DNA of 64,000 nucleotides. It comes from Sporosarcina sp. ACRSM (GTDB taxonomy: Bacteria > Bacillota > Bacilli > Bacillales_A > Planococcaceae). Of this stretch, positions 43,835-52,849 are shown piece by piece. Below the pieces are notes generated by a model. That model made no database searches, was not told the origin of the DNA, and worked only from the letters and a program-made list of their open reading frames with translations. The stretch covers positions 62,001 through 126,000 of the forward strand of contig NZ_JAKRNU010000011.1 in the NCBI RefSeq assembly GCF_022346545.1, read 5' to 3'. The position numbers and the translations under genes were made by a program. Each line of letters starts with the position of its first letter. The first letter of the stretch is position 1.

Positions 43835-45016
43835 ATGAAAGAAAAACTCATGAAGATGTTAGAAGAGCGCGAAGAGGAAATCATTCAAATTCGACGCCAT
43901 TTACACGAAAATCCAGAGCTTTCATTTGAAGAACAACAAACGGCTCAATATATTATTGATTTTTATCAAGGCAAAGATGTCGATATCCAAACCAACGTCG
44001 GGAATGGCTACGGAATCATCGTGACAATCAAAGGTGCTAAGCCTGGGAAGACCATTGGACTCCGCGCAGATTTTGATGCATTGCCCATTGTAGAAGAAAC
44101 ACCTGTACCGTTCAAATCGAAAAACGAAGGTGTAATGCATGCTTGTGGTCACGATGGACATACCGCTTACTTATTGGTATTGGCGGATTGTTTGATCCAA
44201 TTGAAAGATGAGCTTTCCGGCACCCTTAAAATTATCCATCAGCATGCCGAGGAGGTTCCACCTGGTGGAGCGAAAAGTATTGTCGAGTCTGGCGTCCTTG
44301 ACGAAGTCGATGAAGTGTACGGCATTCACTTACTCCCTATGGGGCCTGCAGGTTTGGTCGGCTATCACGCAGGATTTTCTTTCAACGGCAGAGCGTATAT
44401 GAAATTGGTTATCCAAGGTCGAGGCGGACATGGCTCTTCCCCACATTTAGCCAATGATGCCATCGTTGCAGGCGCTCATTTTGTCACGGCCGTCCAAACA
44501 GTGATTAGTCGCCGATTGAATCCATTCGAAATTGGCGTCATTACCATTGGTTCATTTGATGGAAAAGGCACATTCAATGTCATTAAAGACAGCGTGGAAC
44601 TGGAAGGCGATATTCGTTATATGGCTATGGAAACAAAAGAAACCATTGAAAAAGAAATAAAACGCCTTGTCAAAGGGCTTGAAGAAGAGTTTGGTGTCAC
44701 ATGCGAACTGACGTATACACCGGATTATCCGCCGCTCTACAACAATCCTGAATTGACAGCGAAAGTGGCGGAAACACTCAAAAATGCCAACGATCCACAC
44801 ATTAAAGAAGTAAACGAATTCCCAGCACTGCCCCCATCGGAGGACTTTGCTTATTATGCTGAAAAGTTCCCAGCATGCTTCTTCTATATCGCCTGTTCAC
44901 CGGTGGGCGTTGAAAAGCCTTATTTCAACCATCATCCAAAATTCGATATCGATGAAGCGGCATTGCTCGTCGCCGCGAAAGCCGTAGGGCAAGTTGTCTG
45001 TAGTACACAAGGATAA
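43835..45016 (+). CDS. M20-family metallo-amidohydrolase (N-acyl amino-acid / acetyl-cysteine deacetylase type)
   Basis: 393 residues. Metal-ligand motifs are intact: GLRADFDALP near residue 74, HACGHDGHTAYLL near 104 and HQHAEEVPPGGA near 135; the lid domain is in the middle and the last metal ligand His in FNHHPKFDIDE near 370. The M20 group removes acyl groups from N-acylated amino acids or S-acyl derivatives in the cytoplasm. Precise substrate unknown. Pairing with the MFS transporter suggests import or export linked to hydrolysis. The ATG follows GGAGGGGG. A GGTACC terminator follows. Confidence 0.9.
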   Translation: MKEKLMKMLEEREEEIIQIRRHLHENPELSFEEQQTAQYIIDFYQGKDVDIQTNVGNGYGIIVTIKGAKPGKTIGLRADFDALPIVEETPVPFKSKNEGVMHACGHDGHTAYLLVLADCLIQLKDELSGTLKIIHQHAEEVPPGGAKSIVESGVLDEVDEVYGIHLLPMGPAGLVGYHAGFSFNGRAYMKLVIQGRGGHGSSPHLANDAIVAGAHFVTAVQTVISRRLNPFEIGVITIGSFDGKGTFNVIKDSVELEGDIRYMAMETKETIEKEIKRLVKGLEEEFGVTCELTYTPDYPPLYNNPELTAKVAETLKNANDPHIKEVNEFPALPPSEDFAYYAEKFPACFFYIACSPVGVEKPYFNHHPKFDIDEAALLVAAKAVGQVVCSTQG

Positions 45017-45022
45017 GAATGA

Positions 45023-45075
45023 TGAATGGTACCTCGACGATTTCAATCTTAACGAGGTACCATTCACACTTTTTT
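45023..45075. terminator. GGTACC-type terminator hairpin
   Basis: TGAATGGTACCTCG (45023-45036) pairs perfectly with CGAGGTACCATTCA (45053-45066), followed by TTTTTT; between convergent genes. Confidence 0.88.
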
Positions 45076-45092
45076 ATCATCGGCTTTAGCGA

Positions 45093-45305
45093 TTATTCAA
45101 CTTCTACAAGGACGTCTCCTTCGTTTACAAAGTCGCCCTCGTTCACTTTTACGTCTTTCACAGTCCCACTCGTTTCGGCGGCAATCGGAATTTCCATTTT
45201 CATGGATTCTAAAATTACGACGTCTTGCCCTTCTTCTACTTGATCGCCCGTTTTTACAAGCACTTTCCACACGCTTCCTGCCATATTTGCTACGATTCCA
45301 CTCAT
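45093..45305 (-). CDS. Biotin/lipoyl attachment protein (BCCP-like, YngHB type)
   Basis: 70 residues: a single swinging-arm domain with the biotinylation motif ESMKMEIP (Lys near residue 36), the MK motif recognised by biotin ligase. It should be the carboxyl carrier partner of the biotin carboxylase immediately upstream (17 bases). In B. subtilis the short carrier YngHB pairs with YngH in the leucine/isovalerate cluster. The ATG follows AGGAGGAATTCAC. Last gene of the operon. Confidence 0.92.
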   Translation of the reverse strand: MSGIVANMAGSVWKVLVKTGDQVEEGQDVVILESMKMEIPIAAETSGTVKDVKVNEGDFVNEGDVLVEVE

Positions 45306-45322
45306 TGTGAATTCCTCCTAAT

Positions 45323-46678
45323 TCATGTTGTTTGTTTTTTCGTTATCAAATGTTTTGTAATGAAGTCCGTTGTCGTATCTCCTGCCCGGAATGCCGGATG
45401 GGCGATGATCTCTTCCAAAATAGGTATATTCGTTTTAATGCCTTCAATGTGGTAACCCGCCAATGCTTCTTGCATTCGATTGATTGCCTCATCGCGATCA
45501 TTCCCTTTGACAATCAGCTTGGCAATCATCGGATCATAGAATGGCGTCACGACAGATTGATCTTGAACGGCTAATTCATGGCGAATGCCAGGCCCGTCCG
45601 GCAATTCCAATTTGGTGATTTTTCCTGGAGAAGGAAAGAACGTTTTAGGGTCTTCAGCGTAGATTCTCACTTCGATAGCATGCCCCTCACGTTTGACCGC
45701 TTCTTGCGTAATTGTCAGCGTTTCACCTGCCGCAATTTTCAATTGTTGTTCAACTAAGTCCAACCCTGTAATTTCTTCTGTCACCGGATGCTCTACTTGC
45801 AAACGTGTGTTCATTTCAAGGAAATAAAAGTTTTGTTCTTCATCGACTAAGAACTCGATCGTTCCTGCATTTTTATAGCCGATGGAAGTGGCCGCTTTCA
45901 CTGCCGCCTCCCCCATTTTGCTGCGGGTCGCTTCAGAAAGAAAAGATGACGGCGCTTCCTCGACGACTTTTTGATGGCGACGCTGAACCGAACATTCACG
46001 CTCCCATAAATAAACGGTATTGCCTAAGCCATCTGCCAATATTTGAATCTCAATATGTCGAGGGTTTTCCACAAATTTTTCAATGTACATGGCACCATCG
46101 CCAAAGAAATCGGTCGCTCGCTTTTGGTTCCCTGCAAATGCTTTGCGGACTTCATCCCCGTTATGGACAACTTGCATGCCGATTCCGCCTCCACCAGCGG
46201 AAGCTTTTAACATGACAGGATAGCCGATCTGATCCGCTACCTCTACCGCCTCCTCTGCATCCGCCAAAGGATGGGTGATTCCAGGAACAACCGGGACGCC
46301 TGCTGTTTCCATCGCTTTCCGTGATTCAATCTTGCTGCCCATTTTGGAGATCACATCTGGAGAAGGTCCGATGAATACCAACCCATCCGCCTCACAACGT
46401 CGGGCAAATTCGGCATTTTCGGAAAGCAATCCATAGCCAGGGTGAACCGCCTCGGCTTTTGTTAAACGGGCAACCTCCAAAATTTTATCGATATTTACAT
46501 AGCTTTCTGTAACACGCGGTCCGCCAATTAAATGGGCTTCATCCGCCAATTTGACATGAGGAGCCTCCGCATCTGCTTCTGAATAGACAGCAACGGTCGA
46601 AATCCCTAAGTCTTTGCATGTCCGGATGACCCGAACGGCAATCTCTCCACGATTGGCAATCAACACTTTCTTGAACAT
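45323..46678 (-). CDS. Acyl-CoA carboxylase biotin carboxylase subunit (AccC-like, YngH type)
   Basis: 451 residues from the ATG at 46678 (MFKKVLIANRGEIAVRVIRT). Biotin-carboxylase/ATP-grasp architecture: PGYGLLSENAEFARRC near 80, the ATP-binding glycine loop KASAGGGGIGMQ near 159, and the active-site EMNTRLQVEHPVTEEITG near 290. It carboxylates biotin with bicarbonate and ATP. No matching carboxyltransferase subunit is found in the window, so the acyl-CoA substrate (methylcrotonyl-, acetyl- or propionyl-CoA) cannot be fixed; context points to a methylcrotonyl-CoA carboxylase-like role. Starts behind GGGTGG. Confidence 0.92.
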   Translation of the reverse strand: MFKKVLIANRGEIAVRVIRTCKDLGISTVAVYSEADAEAPHVKLADEAHLIGGPRVTESYVNIDKILEVARLTKAEAVHPGYGLLSENAEFARRCEADGLVFIGPSPDVISKMGSKIESRKAMETAGVPVVPGITHPLADAEEAVEVADQIGYPVMLKASAGGGGIGMQVVHNGDEVRKAFAGNQKRATDFFGDGAMYIEKFVENPRHIEIQILADGLGNTVYLWERECSVQRRHQKVVEEAPSSFLSEATRSKMGEAAVKAATSIGYKNAGTIEFLVDEEQNFYFLEMNTRLQVEHPVTEEITGLDLVEQQLKIAAGETLTITQEAVKREGHAIEVRIYAEDPKTFFPSPGKITKLELPDGPGIRHELAVQDQSVVTPFYDPMIAKLIVKGNDRDEAINRMQEALAGYHIEGIKTNIPILEEIIAHPAFRAGDTTTDFITKHLITKKQTT

Positions 46679-46792
46679 GCTTACCACCCTTTCCATTCAT
46701 TCGTTAAGAATGCTTTGTAGAATATAAATACAGCGGAAATGATGCAAGGGAGCCAGCCTTTTGCCGAACAGACAACTGGTCCGAATGCAAAA

Positions 46793-48760
46793 TTATTTCG
46801 TTACTAATCCATCACCAACAATATTTTGTATATCTTCAACCGTTGATGGATCTTCAAGTCCTGTAATATCCCCCGCTACCTTGCCTGTCGCCACAATTTC
46901 TTTCAATAAACGGCGCATAATTTTTCCGCTGACGGTTTTCGGTAACGTATTTGTAATGATCACTTCTTTTGGACTGGCGATCTTTCCAATTTGTTGGACA
47001 ATATTATCGTTAATTCGTTGGATTAGCTCTTCGCCACCTTCAAATCCATCCGCCAGACGGACAAATACGACAGGCACTTCCCCTTTAATTTCATCGGGAA
47101 CCCCTATGACCGCGCATTCGGCAACCCCTTCGCATTCAAGTACAGCACTTTCCATTTCTAGTGTACTTAACCGATGCCCCGCCACATTAAAGGCGTCATC
47201 CGAACGGCCGACTACCCAGATATAGCCGTCTTCATCGATCAATGCTAGATCGCTGGCATAATAACTGCCATCGACTTGACTGAAATACGAGGCGTAATAG
47301 CGTTCCGGTTCTTTCCAAAGCGTACGGCACAGCATCGGAAACGGTTTGTTAATCACCAAGTTCCCTAATTGACCCGGTTGAAGCGGATTGCCTTCCTCAT
47401 CCACCACATCAAATACGGCCCCTAAAAACGCAGTGCCTGAGGAACCCGGTTTCATCGGCGTCAGCCAAGCTGCTCCTGCGATCGGAGATCCCGCTGTTTC
47501 CGTTTGCCCCCACGTATTATTGATATAGATCTTTTTCTTTCCTAACACATCATACGTCCAATGCCATGTTTCCGTATCAAACGGTTCTCCCACCAGCGAG
47601 ATGACATCCAGACAAGACAAATCGAATTGCGCTAACGGTTTTTCTCCCATGCTTTTTAACATGCGGAGTGCGGTCGGGGCGGTAAATAATTTATTCACCC
47701 GGTACTTTTCAATGATTTGATAAAAACGGTCCTTTTCTGGATAATCCACTGCGCCTTCATAGACAACAGTCGTTACCCCATTCGCTAAAGCACCTGTAAT
47801 CCCCCAAATATGCATCGTTAACCAACCGATATCAGCGGTACACCAGAAAACATCATCATCGTGATGATCCAAATGATATTTGGCATAGATGTAATTTTGA
47901 ATAACGAAAGCCATACCGGAATGGACGACCCCTTTAGGTTTTCCTGTCGTACCACTTGTATAGAACACAAGCCCGCTTTCATTCGCTTCCATCCGCTCAG
48001 GTTCACATACGATGCTCGCCTTCTTTGTCAGCTCGTGCCACCAGTAATCACGTCCCTCTTTCATTTCCACCTCTAACCCTAAACGATCGACAACAACAAC
48101 CGCTTCAACGGATGGAATTGTCGGGACAACGTGATCGACTTTTTCTTTTAATTGAATTACTTTCCCGCGCCGTTCTGTTGCATCTGCCGTCACGACCACT
48201 TTAGGCTCGAAGCTGATGAGTCGATCTGCCAATGATTTTTCGGAATAACCCGAGAACACCGCATTGTAAATCGCACCAATGCGAAAACATGCGAGTATGG
48301 CAATAAATGCTTCTGCCAGATTAGGCAGGAAAACAGCGACACCATCCCCTTTTTTCACACCAAGTGATCGGAGAACATTTGCAAAACGATTCACTTCTGC
48401 AAGAAGCATATCGTAGGTGTAAAATTTGGAGTCCCCATTCTCCCCTTCCCAAATAAGCGCTGTCCGGTTGCCTGCTCCATTCTCGACATGCCGGTCCAGC
48501 AAATTGATGCTCGGGTTGCTAATGCCGTTCACAAAAAAACGAAAATCAGGGAGTTGTCCACTAATGGTTTCAGTCCACGGTTCATACCATTCAAGGTCGC
48601 GGGCTGCATTGTCCCAAAAGGTAGCAGGATCTTCTTGGGATTGTCGAAGAAGTTTTTGAAAAGCTTCTGTGCTTCCAATGGAGGTAGAACGCACTTTTTC
48701 TTCATTTGGAAAAATAAGCTTGCTATTTGAAACAACTTGCAAAATTCCATTGATATCCAT
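46793..48760 (-). CDS. AMP-forming acyl-CoA synthetase (acetyl/propionyl/branched acyl type, YngI-like)
   Basis: 655 residues. ANL superfamily: the AMP-binding motif YTSGTTGKPKGVVHS near residue 272, EPFDTETWHWTYDVLGKKK near 392, NNTWGQTETAGSPIA near 415, and the A10 lysine motif LPKTVSGKIMRRLL near residue 610. It activates a carboxylic acid to acyl-CoA at the expense of ATP to AMP. The N terminus (FWDNAARDLEWYEPW) is of the acetyl-CoA synthetase class, so acetate, propionate or a branched short acid are the possibilities. Located between the acyl-CoA dehydrogenase and biotin carboxylase in one operon. Confidence 0.9.
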   Translation of the reverse strand: MDINGILQVVSNSKLIFPNEEKVRSTSIGSTEAFQKLLRQSQEDPATFWDNAARDLEWYEPWTETISGQLPDFRFFVNGISNPSINLLDRHVENGAGNRTALIWEGENGDSKFYTYDMLLAEVNRFANVLRSLGVKKGDGVAVFLPNLAEAFIAILACFRIGAIYNAVFSGYSEKSLADRLISFEPKVVVTADATERRGKVIQLKEKVDHVVPTIPSVEAVVVVDRLGLEVEMKEGRDYWWHELTKKASIVCEPERMEANESGLVFYTSGTTGKPKGVVHSGMAFVIQNYIYAKYHLDHHDDDVFWCTADIGWLTMHIWGITGALANGVTTVVYEGAVDYPEKDRFYQIIEKYRVNKLFTAPTALRMLKSMGEKPLAQFDLSCLDVISLVGEPFDTETWHWTYDVLGKKKIYINNTWGQTETAGSPIAGAAWLTPMKPGSSGTAFLGAVFDVVDEEGNPLQPGQLGNLVINKPFPMLCRTLWKEPERYYASYFSQVDGSYYASDLALIDEDGYIWVVGRSDDAFNVAGHRLSTLEMESAVLECEGVAECAVIGVPDEIKGEVPVVFVRLADGFEGGEELIQRINDNIVQQIGKIASPKEVIITNTLPKTVSGKIMRRLLKEIVATGKVAGDITGLEDPSTVEDIQNIVGDGLVTK

Positions 48761-48796
48761 GTTATAACCCCTTTATCAATTTTTCGAAAAACGTAT

Positions 48797-49936
48797 TTAG
48801 CAGCCGATTTGTTTTGCAATAACCATCCGTTGCACTTCAGATGTGCCTTCTCCAATTTCCAAAAGCTTGGCATCGCGGAAGAACCGCTCGACTTGATATT
48901 CCTTCATGTATCCATAGCCTCCATGAATTTGGATCGCTTGATCACATACGCGCATGCAGATTTCGGAAGCAAATAGTTTGGCATAGGCGGCCTCTTTTTT
49001 AAATGGTCGACCTTGATCCTTCAACCAAGCAGCTTTGAACACCATATTCCGGGCAAGCTCGATATTCATTGCCATATCGGCCAATTTAAATTGGATTGCC
49101 TGGAAGTTTGATAGACTTTTTCCAAACTGTTTTCTTTCCTTTGCATACTGCAGTGATTTTTCATAAGCACCTTGTGCAATTCCGACAGCCATGGCTCCGA
49201 TGCCAACTCTTCCCCCATCCAAAGTGGCTAAAAACTGCTTGTATCCATTCCCTTCTACACCAAGCAGATTCTCTTTGGAAACCCTTACATTTTCTAAGAC
49301 GAGTTCCGTTGTATCAGAAGCGTGAAGCCCCATTTTTTCGTAATTATTGATCACCGTAAATCCTGGTGCGTCTGTGGGAACGATAAATGCGCTAATGCCA
49401 TTGATGCCTTTCGAGCGGTCTGTCACAGCCGTCACAGCAAGATGTTTCGCATAGCTCGCATTGGTAATAAAACATTTAGAGCCGTTAATGACCCATTCAT
49501 CCCCATCCAGAACGGCGGTCGTTTGAGTGCCTCCCGCATCAGATCCCGCATTGGGTTCCGTCAAACCAAATGCCCCAAATGACTCGCCAGTACAAATCGG
49601 CGTTAAGTATTTCTCTTTTTGCTCGGCAGTGCCAAACAAATGAAGAGGTGCTCCCCCTAACGAAATATGAGCGGAATAGGTAATGCCGGTAGATGCACAA
49701 ACACGGCTTAGCTCTTCAACGACAATGGCAAAGCTGATCGTATCCGCATCACCGCCGCTGTATTGTTCAGGGAAGGGAAGACCCATGATCCCCAACTCTG
49801 CCAATTTTGCAAAAATCTCTTTTGGGAATTCCCCGGTCCGATCCCGTTCATCTGCGCCAGGGGCAACTTCCGCCTCAGAAAATTCACGAATCAATCGACG
49901 TATCATCTCTTGTTCTTTCGTTAAATCAAAATTCAT
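48797..49936 (-). CDS. Acyl-CoA dehydrogenase
   Basis: 379 residues from the ATG at 49936 (MNFDLTKEQEMIRRLIREF), behind GGAGG. All ACAD features are present: FGAFGLTEPNAGSDAGGTQTTA near 123-144, the FAD-binding QIHGGYGYMKEYQVERFFRDAK near 335, the last helix EIGEGTSEVQRMVIAKQIG, and the catalytic base expected near residue 367. First gene of the operon acd-acs-biotin carboxylase-carrier, so it probably starts a branched-chain (isovaleryl-) or short acyl-CoA breakdown. Divergent from the PucR-type regulator; the intergenic region has an operator-like palindrome. Confidence 0.92.
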   Translation of the reverse strand: MNFDLTKEQEMIRRLIREFSEAEVAPGADERDRTGEFPKEIFAKLAELGIMGLPFPEQYSGGDADTISFAIVVEELSRVCASTGITYSAHISLGGAPLHLFGTAEQKEKYLTPICTGESFGAFGLTEPNAGSDAGGTQTTAVLDGDEWVINGSKCFITNASYAKHLAVTAVTDRSKGINGISAFIVPTDAPGFTVINNYEKMGLHASDTTELVLENVRVSKENLLGVEGNGYKQFLATLDGGRVGIGAMAVGIAQGAYEKSLQYAKERKQFGKSLSNFQAIQFKLADMAMNIELARNMVFKAAWLKDQGRPFKKEAAYAKLFASEICMRVCDQAIQIHGGYGYMKEYQVERFFRDAKLLEIGEGTSEVQRMVIAKQIGC

Positions 49937-50130
49937 TTCTTGGCGACCTCCATTCATGCTAACGATATTTTGAACAAACTTACATTTCTTTCTTACCTCA
50001 GAAGGATGCATACTGGAAAAACATTACTAAAACTGTATGCCTCACCTAACAGACTTTCATTATTTTTCTAACTACACTATAATTATAAATATTGGGAAAT
50101 ATAAATCTATGTTCATTTCTATGAAAAAAC

Positions 50131-50147
50131 TTGTGTATTTTACACAA
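50131..50147. promoter_or_regulatory. Operator-like palindrome between the acyl-CoA operon and its regulator
   Basis: TTGTGTA-TTT-TACACAA: perfect seven-base arms in an AT-rich divergent intergenic region. It lies 49 bases before the regulator start and could serve both directions. Confidence 0.6.
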
Positions 50148-50195
50148 ATGCACAACATCAGATGATACAACTTCGATGAGGAAGGATGATGCAGG

Positions 50196-52001
50196 ATGCA
50201 AGATACATTGACGCACCGTCAGTTACAATCATTAATCCATGTTTCAAATGTCATTAATTCCACATTGGATCTTGATACAATCTTCGATTCGATTTTAAAT
50301 GAGGCAATTTCTGTTGTAGACGCAGCGGGAGGAGGATCTATTTGGATTTTCAACGACAAAGAAAACCGTTTAGTTGCCAAATCAGCTCAAGGGTTATTTT
50401 ATCCACATATCTTCAAATCCATTAAACTTAAAAAGGGTGAATCCATGACTGGCATGGCTTTTGCTGCCAATAATTGCCTTGTTTTTTGGAATGAGGAAGA
50501 AATTAAACAGGCCTTGGATACATTGACGCCATACAATCGAGACTTATTAAATAGATCGATTTCAAATAACTTTCATTTTACATCGGTCATTTCTTCACCC
50601 ATTTTACATAATGGAAAATGTATCGGTGTCATCACTTTAGATTCTTTTGACAAGTCCTTACATTTCAAACAGGAAGATATTCATCTGTTGGAAGCGATCA
50701 GTTATCAAGCCGCTATCGCGTTAGGCAAATCGAGCCTATACTACGAGAAGGAAAAAATGGTGAAAAAGCTCTCCCGATACCTTGAAACGCACCGGAACAT
50801 TGCCAATTTGGTCGTCAATGAGGAAGGTATCCAATCCATTTTAGACTATATCCATCAAACGATCGGTCAACACATTTTTCTTTTCGATGATTTAGGAGAA
50901 TTACAGGCATCCGCCTGTCATTCATCGTTTACGGATGACATGACGAATTATCTCATTCAATACACAAAACAAATCATCCTATCGCTGGAGAATTCCTATA
51001 CAGTTGCCGATATTACGTTGAATGACGAGGAATATCAATTAATCGTCCTATCACTGGGCTCTAAACTAAAATCTCTCGGAGCGCTTATCATCCTTTCCAA
51101 AACTAAAGTGAGTGAAGTGGATATTGCGGCGCTTGAACATGCTTGTACAGTCATTTCCCTTGAGTTGGTCAAAGAACAAGCCATTTTTGACACACAGCAG
51201 CGCTTAAGGGGGGAGTTTGTCACAAAACTGTTTTCCGGACAAGTCGATGAAACAATCATGCAACGGGCTAAAAATTTAAATTTTGACCCGAACAGGAACT
51301 ATATTTCCATTATCATTCATGTGGAAGATCAAAATAATGCACAAAAGGATGTTATTAGTGAAAGCGCTATCAATAATTTACTCTATTTAACAAACAAAAT
51401 ATTCCTGAAGAGAAATTCGCAAGGCATGGCCGTACGAAACGGCAATCAAATCGTTGTGCTACTCTCCTGTCATTCAGCGTCATTGTCGGCTAACGTCATT
51501 GCAGAGATGAAAGAGCTGGCAGCAAATCTACAGCGGGAAATTCAAAGGTTGTATAGTGAGATGAAGATATCGATCGGTATTGGCAGAATGAAGCCCAAAC
51601 TTACTTCTGTACACGAATCCTTTAAGGAAGCCACGAAATGCATAAAGTTCCTGCAAAACTATCATTTCGATCAACATGTCCTTTGCTTTACAGATTTGGG
51701 CGTTCAACGATTCATCTTACAAAATTCCGAGGAAGAGTTAGCCGATTTTGTGCAAGAAGTATTGGGCCCACTCATTCAATACGAACAAGCTCGAAAAGGC
51801 GACCTTCTCCATACGCTGATTGCTTATTTGAGTCAAAATCAAAACACCAAGAAAACAGCGGCTTTTTTACATATTCATAGCAACACGTTAAACTACCGTT
51901 TAAAACGAATTGAAGAGATTCTCTTAACAGATTTGTCGGATAGCCAACAACTATTCAATATTCAATTAGCAGGAAACATTTATCAATTTATCAAAAAATA
52001 A
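50196..52001 (+). CDS. GAF-domain PucR/CdaR-type transcriptional regulator
   Basis: 601 residues. N-terminal GAF sensor domain (about 20-185, with QSLIHVSNVINSTLDLDTIFD and VVDAAGGGSIWIF), a long central region (about 200-500) with the GGDEF-like CdaR middle domain, and a C-terminal PucR helix-turn-helix (about 545-600: LLHTLIAYLSQNQNTKKTAAFLHIHSNTLNYRLKRIEEIL). This architecture is common in Firmicutes for control of catabolic operons by a small metabolite bound to GAF. It is divergent from the acyl-CoA operon, with the palindrome at 50131-50147 between them, so it is the likely activator. Ligand unknown. Confidence 0.88.
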   Translation: MQDTLTHRQLQSLIHVSNVINSTLDLDTIFDSILNEAISVVDAAGGGSIWIFNDKENRLVAKSAQGLFYPHIFKSIKLKKGESMTGMAFAANNCLVFWNEEEIKQALDTLTPYNRDLLNRSISNNFHFTSVISSPILHNGKCIGVITLDSFDKSLHFKQEDIHLLEAISYQAAIALGKSSLYYEKEKMVKKLSRYLETHRNIANLVVNEEGIQSILDYIHQTIGQHIFLFDDLGELQASACHSSFTDDMTNYLIQYTKQIILSLENSYTVADITLNDEEYQLIVLSLGSKLKSLGALIILSKTKVSEVDIAALEHACTVISLELVKEQAIFDTQQRLRGEFVTKLFSGQVDETIMQRAKNLNFDPNRNYISIIIHVEDQNNAQKDVISESAINNLLYLTNKIFLKRNSQGMAVRNGNQIVVLLSCHSASLSANVIAEMKELAANLQREIQRLYSEMKISIGIGRMKPKLTSVHESFKEATKCIKFLQNYHFDQHVLCFTDLGVQRFILQNSEEELADFVQEVLGPLIQYEQARKGDLLHTLIAYLSQNQNTKKTAAFLHIHSNTLNYRLKRIEEILLTDLSDSQQLFNIQLAGNIYQFIKK

Positions 52002-52095
52002 ATAGGCTCAAGGCACCCATACCGTTCTAAATCTCCCATCCTATCATAAAATGAAGGGATTCCACCTGTCAGATGAAAGCAAAGGAGATTGGGAT

Positions 52096-52320
52096 ATGTA
52101 TGCCATCCATTATTACGAAAACAAAACCTATGTACTGACACTGGCCAAAGGAAATGTCCCTTCTGTCGGTGAAGAAGTGAAGATCAAAGGCCGTAAAGGA
52201 AAAGTGATCAGTGTACTGGAGATAAAGGAAAACGTTTATCATGTGTTTGTGGAGTTTAAAAAAATTGTAGATAAGAGCAAATTGGCTACCCATGATTTCG
52301 GGAAGAGGAAAAGAAGATGA
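52096..52320 (+). CDS. Small basic hypothetical protein
   Basis: 74 residues from the ATG at 52096, nine bases behind AAAGGAG; the upstream part of the longer reading frame has no ribosome site. A compact beta-rich sequence with VGEEVKIKGRKGKVISVLEIKENVYHVFVEF (a KOW/SH3-like pattern of alternating hydrophobic and charged residues) and a basic tail KRKRR. It could bind nucleic acid or act as a small regulatory protein. Family not recognised. A terminator follows. Confidence 0.55.
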   Translation: MYAIHYYENKTYVLTLAKGNVPSVGEEVKIKGRKGKVISVLEIKENVYHVFVEFKKIVDKSKLATHDFGKRKRR

Positions 52321-52331
52321 TTGTATGAAGA

Positions 52332-52353
52332 GTGCCAGTTCCTGAACTGGCAC
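52332..52353. terminator. Hairpin terminator between convergent genes
   Basis: GTGCCAGTTC-CT-GAACTGGCAC is a perfect ten-base hairpin with a two-base loop (realistically four). It lies between the 52096 gene and the GNAT gene; T tract weak. Confidence 0.6.
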
Positions 52354-52359
52354 CTGTAT

Positions 52360-52800
52360 TTACTGCTTGGTCAATTCTTTTGTCATTAAAATATGAGGAA
52401 TTCCATCCTCCATAAACATCTCTGAGGCGGTCTCATAGCCGAGCTTTTTATAAAAGTTCTCCGCATGTGTTTGCCCATGCAATTTGACACGGGCAATGCC
52501 TTTCTCTGCTGCAATCTCCTCCAATGTTTGGATAATTCGTTTGCCAAGTCCATATTGACGATAGGGCTTGAGGATACAGATTCTTTCCAACTTACCCGAT
52601 CCATCGACAACTCGTAACCTGCCTGTACCGACAGCCTCCTCATCATGATAAACGAGAACATGCTCACATCGCCCATCGAGTGTGTCGAATTCATCAAATT
52701 CATCCTCCAATGGGACGCCTTGTTCCTCTACAAACACTTCTTTTCGAATATGAAAAGCCCTTTCTAAATCGCTGTTTGTTGTGATTCTTTTTGCATTCAA
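52360..52800 (-). CDS. GNAT-family N-acetyltransferase (YjcF/ElaA-like)
   Basis: 146 residues covering one GNAT domain, starting ITTNSDLERAFHIRKEVFVEEQGVPLEDEFDEFD, the hallmark of the YjcF group, with the acetyl-CoA motif RQYGLGKRIIQTLEE near residue 82 (R-Q-Y-G-L-G-K). The HAENFYKKLGYE segment near 112 completes the fold. Substrate unknown. Transcribed leftward; repeat B2 lies just upstream of its start. Confidence 0.87.
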   Translation of the reverse strand: MNAKRITTNSDLERAFHIRKEVFVEEQGVPLEDEFDEFDTLDGRCEHVLVYHDEEAVGTGRLRVVDGSGKLERICILKPYRQYGLGKRIIQTLEEIAAEKGIARVKLHGQTHAENFYKKLGYETASEMFMEDGIPHILMTKELTKQ

Positions 52801-52849
52801 TGTTTCTCAACTCTTTTCGAATTTATTTGATCAAGTCATTATTATACCT

